A stretch of 9,119 nt of DNA from CAYORM01 sp964406375 (GTDB lineage: Bacteria > Pseudomonadota > Alphaproteobacteria > DSM-16000 > Inquilinaceae), in assembly GCA_964406375.1 (NCBI GenBank), contig CAYORM010000100.1, positions 1 through 9,119 on the forward strand, given 5' to 3'. The position numbers and the translations under genes were made by a program. Of the stretch, positions 6,584-9,119 are shown piece after piece (within the stretch, counting starts at the first letter, position 1; each line of letters opens with the position of its first letter). The notes beneath the pieces are model-generated. The model saw only the letters and a program-made list of their open reading frames with translations. It was not told the origin of the DNA and did not search any database.

Positions 6584-7457
6584 CGGCCGGCCCCATGCGT
6601 CCGGCCTGGCCGCGCGCCTCGGCGGCGGCCCGGCGGGCGGCGACCGCCTGGGCGAACAGCACCAGCAGCATCACCCCGATCAGCAGCATCGCGAGCGCCG
6701 ATCCGAAGGGCCAGTCGCGGGCCGAGAGATACTGGTCGTAGATCAGGTTGCCGACCATCTGCAGACGGCCGCCGCCCAAGAGATCCGGCGTCACGAAATT
6801 GCCGATCGACAATACGAAGACGAAGACCGCGCCGGCGGCGACGCCGGGGATGGTCAGCGGCAGGGTGACACGCAGGAAGGTGGCGAGGCGGCCAGCGCCG
6901 AGATCCTCGGAGGCCTCGAGCAGCGCGCGGTCGAGCCGCGACAGCGAGGCGTAGATCGCCAGGACCACGAAGGGCAGATAATTATAGACGAGGCCGACGA
7001 CGATCGCGAATTCGTTGTAGAGCAGCGGCAGCGGTTCGCCCGTCACCCCCGTCCCGATCAGCGCACGGTTGATCAGCCCTTCGCGGTTCAGCAGCACGAT
7101 CCAGGCATAGGTCCGGATCAGGTAGTTGCTCCAGAAGGGCAGCATCACGAGGACGAGGAGGGCCGTCTGGCGATGGCGCGGCGCCGCGGCGATCGCGTAG
7201 GCGGCCGGATAGCCGATGACGAGCGCGACGAGCGTCGCGGTCAGTGCGATGCGGGCCGAGCGCAGCAGGATCGCGAGGTAGAGCGGGTCGGCCGCGCGCT
7301 CGAAATTGCCCAGCGTCCAGATCGGGTCGATGCCGCCGTAAAGGCCGCGCTCGAAGAAGGCCCAGACGAACACGAGCCCGCACGGCACCACCAGCAGCAG
7401 GAGGAGCCAGAGCAGGCCCGGCCCCATCAGGAGCCACGGGCCGAGGCGCGATCTCAT
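6576..7457 (-). CDS. Polyamine-type ABC transporter permease (PotB/PotH-like)
   Basis: A 293-residue inner-membrane permease. The first helix (WLLMGPGLLWLLLLLVVPC, 8-26) and the following FVWAFFERG are characteristic of PotB/PotH. Further hydrophobic segments lie near 68-92, 97-122, 149-170, 200-222 and 252-273. The EAA loop is at 181-205 (EASEDLGAGRLATF then LPLTIPG). The tail after residue 275 is short, charged and Ala-rich. The ATG start at 7457 has no convincing Shine-Dalgarno, and just upstream lies a GC-rich stem-loop that separates the gene from that of the binding protein. It overlaps the next permease gene by eight bases, which implies coupled synthesis of the pair. Confidence 0.93.
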   Translation of the reverse strand: MRSRLGPWLLMGPGLLWLLLLLVVPCGLVFVWAFFERGLYGGIDPIWTLGNFERAADPLYLAILLRSARIALTATLVALVIGYPAAYAIAAAPRHRQTALLVLVMLPFWSNYLIRTYAWIVLLNREGLINRALIGTGVTGEPLPLLYNEFAIVVGLVYNYLPFVVLAIYASLSRLDRALLEASEDLGAGRLATFLRVTLPLTIPGVAAGAVFVFVLSIGNFVTPDLLGGGRLQMVGNLIYDQYLSARDWPFGSALAMLLIGVMLLVLFAQAVAARRAAAEARGQAGRMGPADA

Positions 7458-7481
7458 GGTGATGTGGCCGCCGGAAGGAAG

Positions 7482-7522
7482 GGCGCGCCCGCAAGGTCCG
7501 CCAAAACGGGCCCGGGCGCGCC
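7482..7522 (-). other. Intercistronic GC-rich stem-loop after the binding-protein gene
   Basis: The 76-bp gap between the binding-protein gene and the first permease gene contains a perfect 10-bp inverted repeat: CGGGCGCGCC (7513-7522) against GGCGCGCCCG (7482-7491), with 21 nt between the arms. In the minus-strand transcript a further 4 of 5 bases in the loop can pair (ggccc with ggacc). No U-run follows, so it is unlikely to be a simple intrinsic terminator. Hairpins at this position in transporter operons are known to protect the upstream binding-protein message or cause partial attenuation, giving excess binding protein over permease. That role here is inferred from position. Confidence 0.55.
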
Positions 7523-7533
7523 GCGGGCAGGGG

Positions 7534-8580
7534 TCACGGTGCCGCCATCACCTCGGTGACGATGCGTGTGAAGGGCCGCTGTCCCTCGCCCAGATCGCGC
7601 AGCAGCTCGTAGCCGAGCAGTTCCTCGGGCGGGATGCCGAGATTGGGGAACTGCTCGACCAGTGCCGGGTCGAGCGCCGCCATCCCTGCCGCGTTGGGTG
7701 TCTTGTAAAGGATGTTCTCGACGACCCAGGTGCCGATCTCAGCCCCCAGCACATAGTTCACGAAGGCGTGCGCCGCCTCCTTGTTCTCGGAGGCCTCGGT
7801 GATGACGATGGTGTCGACCCAGAGATCGCTGCCTTCCGCCGGCACGACGTAGCGGATGGCCGGGTTCTCGGCGATGCCGTAATTGCACCAGCCGTCCCAG
7901 GCCTGCACCAGCACCGCCTCGCCCGAGACGAGCTTGGAGTAGAAGGTGGTGTCGTCATAGGCGAGTAGCGTGTCCTTCGCCGCGACCAGGAGGTCGCGCG
8001 CCTCGGCGAGCCTCGCCTCGTCGGTCTCGTTGACCGAGTAGCCGAGCACCAGCAGCGCGGGTGCGAGCAGCCAGCGGTCGGTCGACATCATGGTGACCTT
8101 GCCCGCCGCCGCCTCGGAGGGCTCGAGCAGGTCCATCCAGCTTTCCGGCGCCTCGATGAGGTCGGACCGCCAGCACAGCCCGGTCGTGCCCCAGGCATAG
8201 GGCACCGAGAAGGTGTTACCGGGGTCGTAGGCGAGCTCGGACGCTTCCGGATAGAGGTTGGCGAGGTTCGGCAGCGCCGCATGGTCGAGCGTGGCGGCGA
8301 GGCCGAGATGGTGCAGCGCCTCGGCGAAAGGCGCGGAGACGAAGAGCACATCATAGCCGGTGCCGCCCGAGGCGACGACCTTGCCCATGATGTCCTCATT
8401 GGTCGCATGCACCGCGAGTTCGGCCTCGATGCCGGTGGCGGCGGTGAAGTCCTCGAGCAGATCAGGCGGCATATAGCCGTCCCAGTTCGAGATGACGATC
8501 CGCTCCTGCGCCCCGGCCGTTCCCCAGCCGGTGGCCAGGATTGCCGCGAGCATGGCGGTGCCGCGCATGAACCGCGTCAT
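7534..8580 (-). CDS. Periplasmic polyamine-type substrate-binding protein (PotD/PotF-like)
   Basis: A 348-residue secreted binding protein that should deliver substrate to the PotBC-type channel. Residues 1-24 form a Sec signal peptide (MTRFMRGTAMLAAILATGWG followed by TAGA), with probable cleavage before Gln25. There is no lipobox cysteine. The mature start VISNWDGYMPPDLLEDFTAATG is PotD-like; Trp33 and Tyr36 match ligand-contacting aromatic residues of PotD. FSVPYAWGTTGL (124-135), AWDGWCNYG (227-235), LWVDTIVI (253-260) and ILYKTPNAAG (290-299) are further family blocks; Trp254 and Asp256 fit the PotD Trp/Asp pair that holds an amine. At the position of the PotD acidic residue Glu171, alignment by eye gives Trp170, so substrate length or type may differ. 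The ATG at 8580 has a strong GGAGG five bases upstream. It is the first gene of the eight-gene operon. Confidence 0.92.
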   Translation of the reverse strand: MTRFMRGTAMLAAILATGWGTAGAQERIVISNWDGYMPPDLLEDFTAATGIEAELAVHATNEDIMGKVVASGGTGYDVLFVSAPFAEALHHLGLAATLDHAALPNLANLYPEASELAYDPGNTFSVPYAWGTTGLCWRSDLIEAPESWMDLLEPSEAAAGKVTMMSTDRWLLAPALLVLGYSVNETDEARLAEARDLLVAAKDTLLAYDDTTFYSKLVSGEAVLVQAWDGWCNYGIAENPAIRYVVPAEGSDLWVDTIVITEASENKEAAHAFVNYVLGAEIGTWVVENILYKTPNAAGMAALDPALVEQFPNLGIPPEELLGYELLRDLGEGQRPFTRIVTEVMAAP

Positions 8581-8582
8581 GT

Positions 8583-8618
8583 CTCCCTCCGTTCAGTCTC
8601 CCCGCAGCCAGTGTAGCA
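8583..8618 (-). promoter_or_regulatory. Candidate extended -10 promoter and ribosome-binding site of the transporter operon
   Basis: On the minus strand, TGC-TACACT (8618-8610) forms an extended -10 element with initiation expected near 8603, giving a leader of about 20 nt. No good -35 is visible 17-18 bases upstream. The Shine-Dalgarno GGAGGG (8590-8585) sits next to the ATG at 8580. This is the only plausible promoter seen ahead of the eight-gene operon. The poor -35 would fit a promoter needing an activator or a weak constitutive one. Confidence 0.4.
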
Positions 8619-8683
8619 GGCCGTGGCCCGCCCGCCAGCCATACCGCGCAACGGGGCGAAGGGTGGTTGGTCCGCCTTCGGCG

Positions 8684-8711
8684 TTGACAGGCGGATGGCG
8701 ACCCCTATACT
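8684..8711 (+). promoter_or_regulatory. Near-consensus sigma70 promoter for rpsM
   Basis: TTGACA (8684-8689) and TATACT (8706-8711) are separated by 16 bases. The -35 is a perfect match to consensus and the -10 differs in one base. The expected start is near 8718, which gives an rpsM leader of about 160 nt. TCCGCC (8671-8676) and GGCGGA (8690-8695) form a 6-bp inverted repeat flanking the -35, which could be an operator but is also likely by chance in GC-rich DNA. Such a strong promoter suits a ribosomal protein gene. Confidence 0.8.
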
Positions 8712-8718
8712 CCGCGCG

Positions 8719-8878
8719 CTTCGGTGCCGGGAGGGCGCCGGAGACGAAGGGCATTCGCGCGCCATGGCCGCCTCCGGCGGTGGCGGCGGGGCCACAAACA
8801 GAGCAGACCCGGCGGGGCAGGGCGGTTTCGGCCGCCAGCGGACCCGCCGAAGGTGGCATCGACGAAGGAGCCTGCGAC
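8719..8878 (+). other. Structured 5' leader of rpsM
   Basis: The untranslated leader has several possible helices. CTTCG (8719-8723) pairs with CGAAG (8745-8749) around an inner GGTGCC/GGCGCC helix right after the predicted transcription start. CCGCC-tcc-GGCGG is at 8768-8780, and GTGGC-ggcggg-GCCAC at 8780-8795 is mutually exclusive with it at one base. The most convincing is nested: CGGCGGG (8810-8816) with CCCGCCG (8843-8849), enclosing GGCGG-tttcgg-CCGCC (8821-8836). It ends 15 bases before the AAGGAG Shine-Dalgarno (8865-8870). No gene is seen here; open frames through the region have no family resemblance. A ribosomal-protein autoregulatory leader is possible, but high GC content makes some pairing inevitable. 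Confidence 0.4.
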
Positions 8879-9119
8879 GTGGCACGTATTGCCGGCGTCA
8901 ATATCCCGACCCAGAAGCGCGTCTGCATCGCGCTCACCTATATCCACGGCATCGGCCGGACCACTGCGGACGGGATCTGCAAGAAGCTGGGCATTCCCCT
9001 CGAGCGGCGGGTGCACGAGCTGACCGAGGACGAGATCCTGCGGATCCGCGAGACGATCGATAGCGAGCACACGGTCGAGGGCGACCGCGAGGGGGCCCGA
9101 CGACCCCGAGAGACCCGTA
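8879..9119 (+). CDS. rpsM: 30S ribosomal protein S13, N-terminal part (3' end outside window or disrupted)
   Basis: Starting at GTG 8879, with AAGGAG (8865-8870) eight bases upstream, the frame encodes MARIAGVNIPTQKRV, then IALTYIHGIGRTTADGICKK, LGIPLERRVHELTEDEIL and IRETIDSEHTVEGD. This is the S13 N-terminal domain, which binds 16S rRNA in the small-subunit head and contacts the 50S subunit. S13 is normally about 120 residues; 80 codons are visible. After Asp69 the family has LRRE followed by a conserved SMNIKRLMD-like block, but this sequence reads REGARRPRETR and does not match S13 in any frame. The gene is therefore either truncated here by a sequence artefact or rearrangement, or continues differently beyond the window. 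secY and adk, its usual upstream neighbours, are missing; the divergent transporter operon is there instead. Confidence 0.88.
   Translation, partial: MARIAGVNIPTQKRVCIALTYIHGIGRTTADGICKKLGIPLERRVHELTEDEILRIRETIDSEHTVEGDREGARRPRETR

Noticed and set aside
8577..8937. Minus-strand open frames upstream of the binding-protein gene (8577-8885 and 8593-8937)
   Set aside because: They lie antisense to the rpsM leader and start region, overlap the binding-protein promoter and show no family features.
8623..9063. 146-codon + strand open frame spanning the rpsM promoter and leader
   Set aside because: It runs through the promoter and overlaps rpsM in another frame; it has no domain and a compositionally biased translation.

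Overview
The window is about 9.1 kb of very GC-rich DNA with strong G/C bias at third codon positions. It most likely comes from an alphaproteobacterium: the ribosomal protein S13 N-terminus, the GatA C-terminus and the group III truncated haemoglobin are all of types common there. This placement rests on recalled family resemblance, not on a search. I see no IS element, CRISPR array, tRNA, rRNA or prophage gene.

Left edge (1-1066, + strand): the C-terminal 210 residues of GatA, a subunit of the tRNA-dependent amidotransferase, overlap by four bases (GTGA) a complete group III truncated haemoglobin. A 29-bp convergent gap (1067-1095) follows; with the bases just before it, it holds two short inverted repeats and could be a bidirectional terminator.

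Centre (1096-8580, - strand): eight genes run in one direction with gaps of no more than about 76 bp and several 4-8 bp overlaps, so they look like one operon read leftward from about 8610. In order of transcription they are a PotD-like periplasmic binding protein, two PotB/PotC-type permeases, a PotA-type ATPase, a GT1-fold glycosyltransferase-like protein, a small EutQ/DUF861-type cupin, an aldehyde dehydrogenase and a RidA-family protein. The first four form a complete polyamine-type importer. The last four would be its metabolic module: an aldehyde oxidation step (ALDH), a possible imine or enamine handling step (RidA-like), a cupin and a glycosyltransferase-like enzyme. No aminotransferase, amine oxidase or gamma-glutamyl ligase is present, so it is not the standard Puu or transaminase polyamine pathway. 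Three of the four accessory proteins depart from their families at key positions: the GT lacks the usual N-terminal catalytic His, the RidA lacks the deaminase Arg, and the cupin lacks the full metal-binding His set. This is the best candidate for an uncharacterised system in the window.

Right edge (8581-9119): a 298-bp divergent intergenic region carries a weak extended -10 promoter for the transporter operon and a near-consensus sigma70 promoter (TTGACA-N16-TATACT) reading right. The latter drives a roughly 160-nt, potentially structured leader and rpsM (S13), which starts at a GTG with a good Shine-Dalgarno. The usual upstream neighbours of rpsM, secY and adk, are absent. The last ~34 bases of the window no longer encode S13 in any frame, which suggests an assembly edge or a rearrangement.
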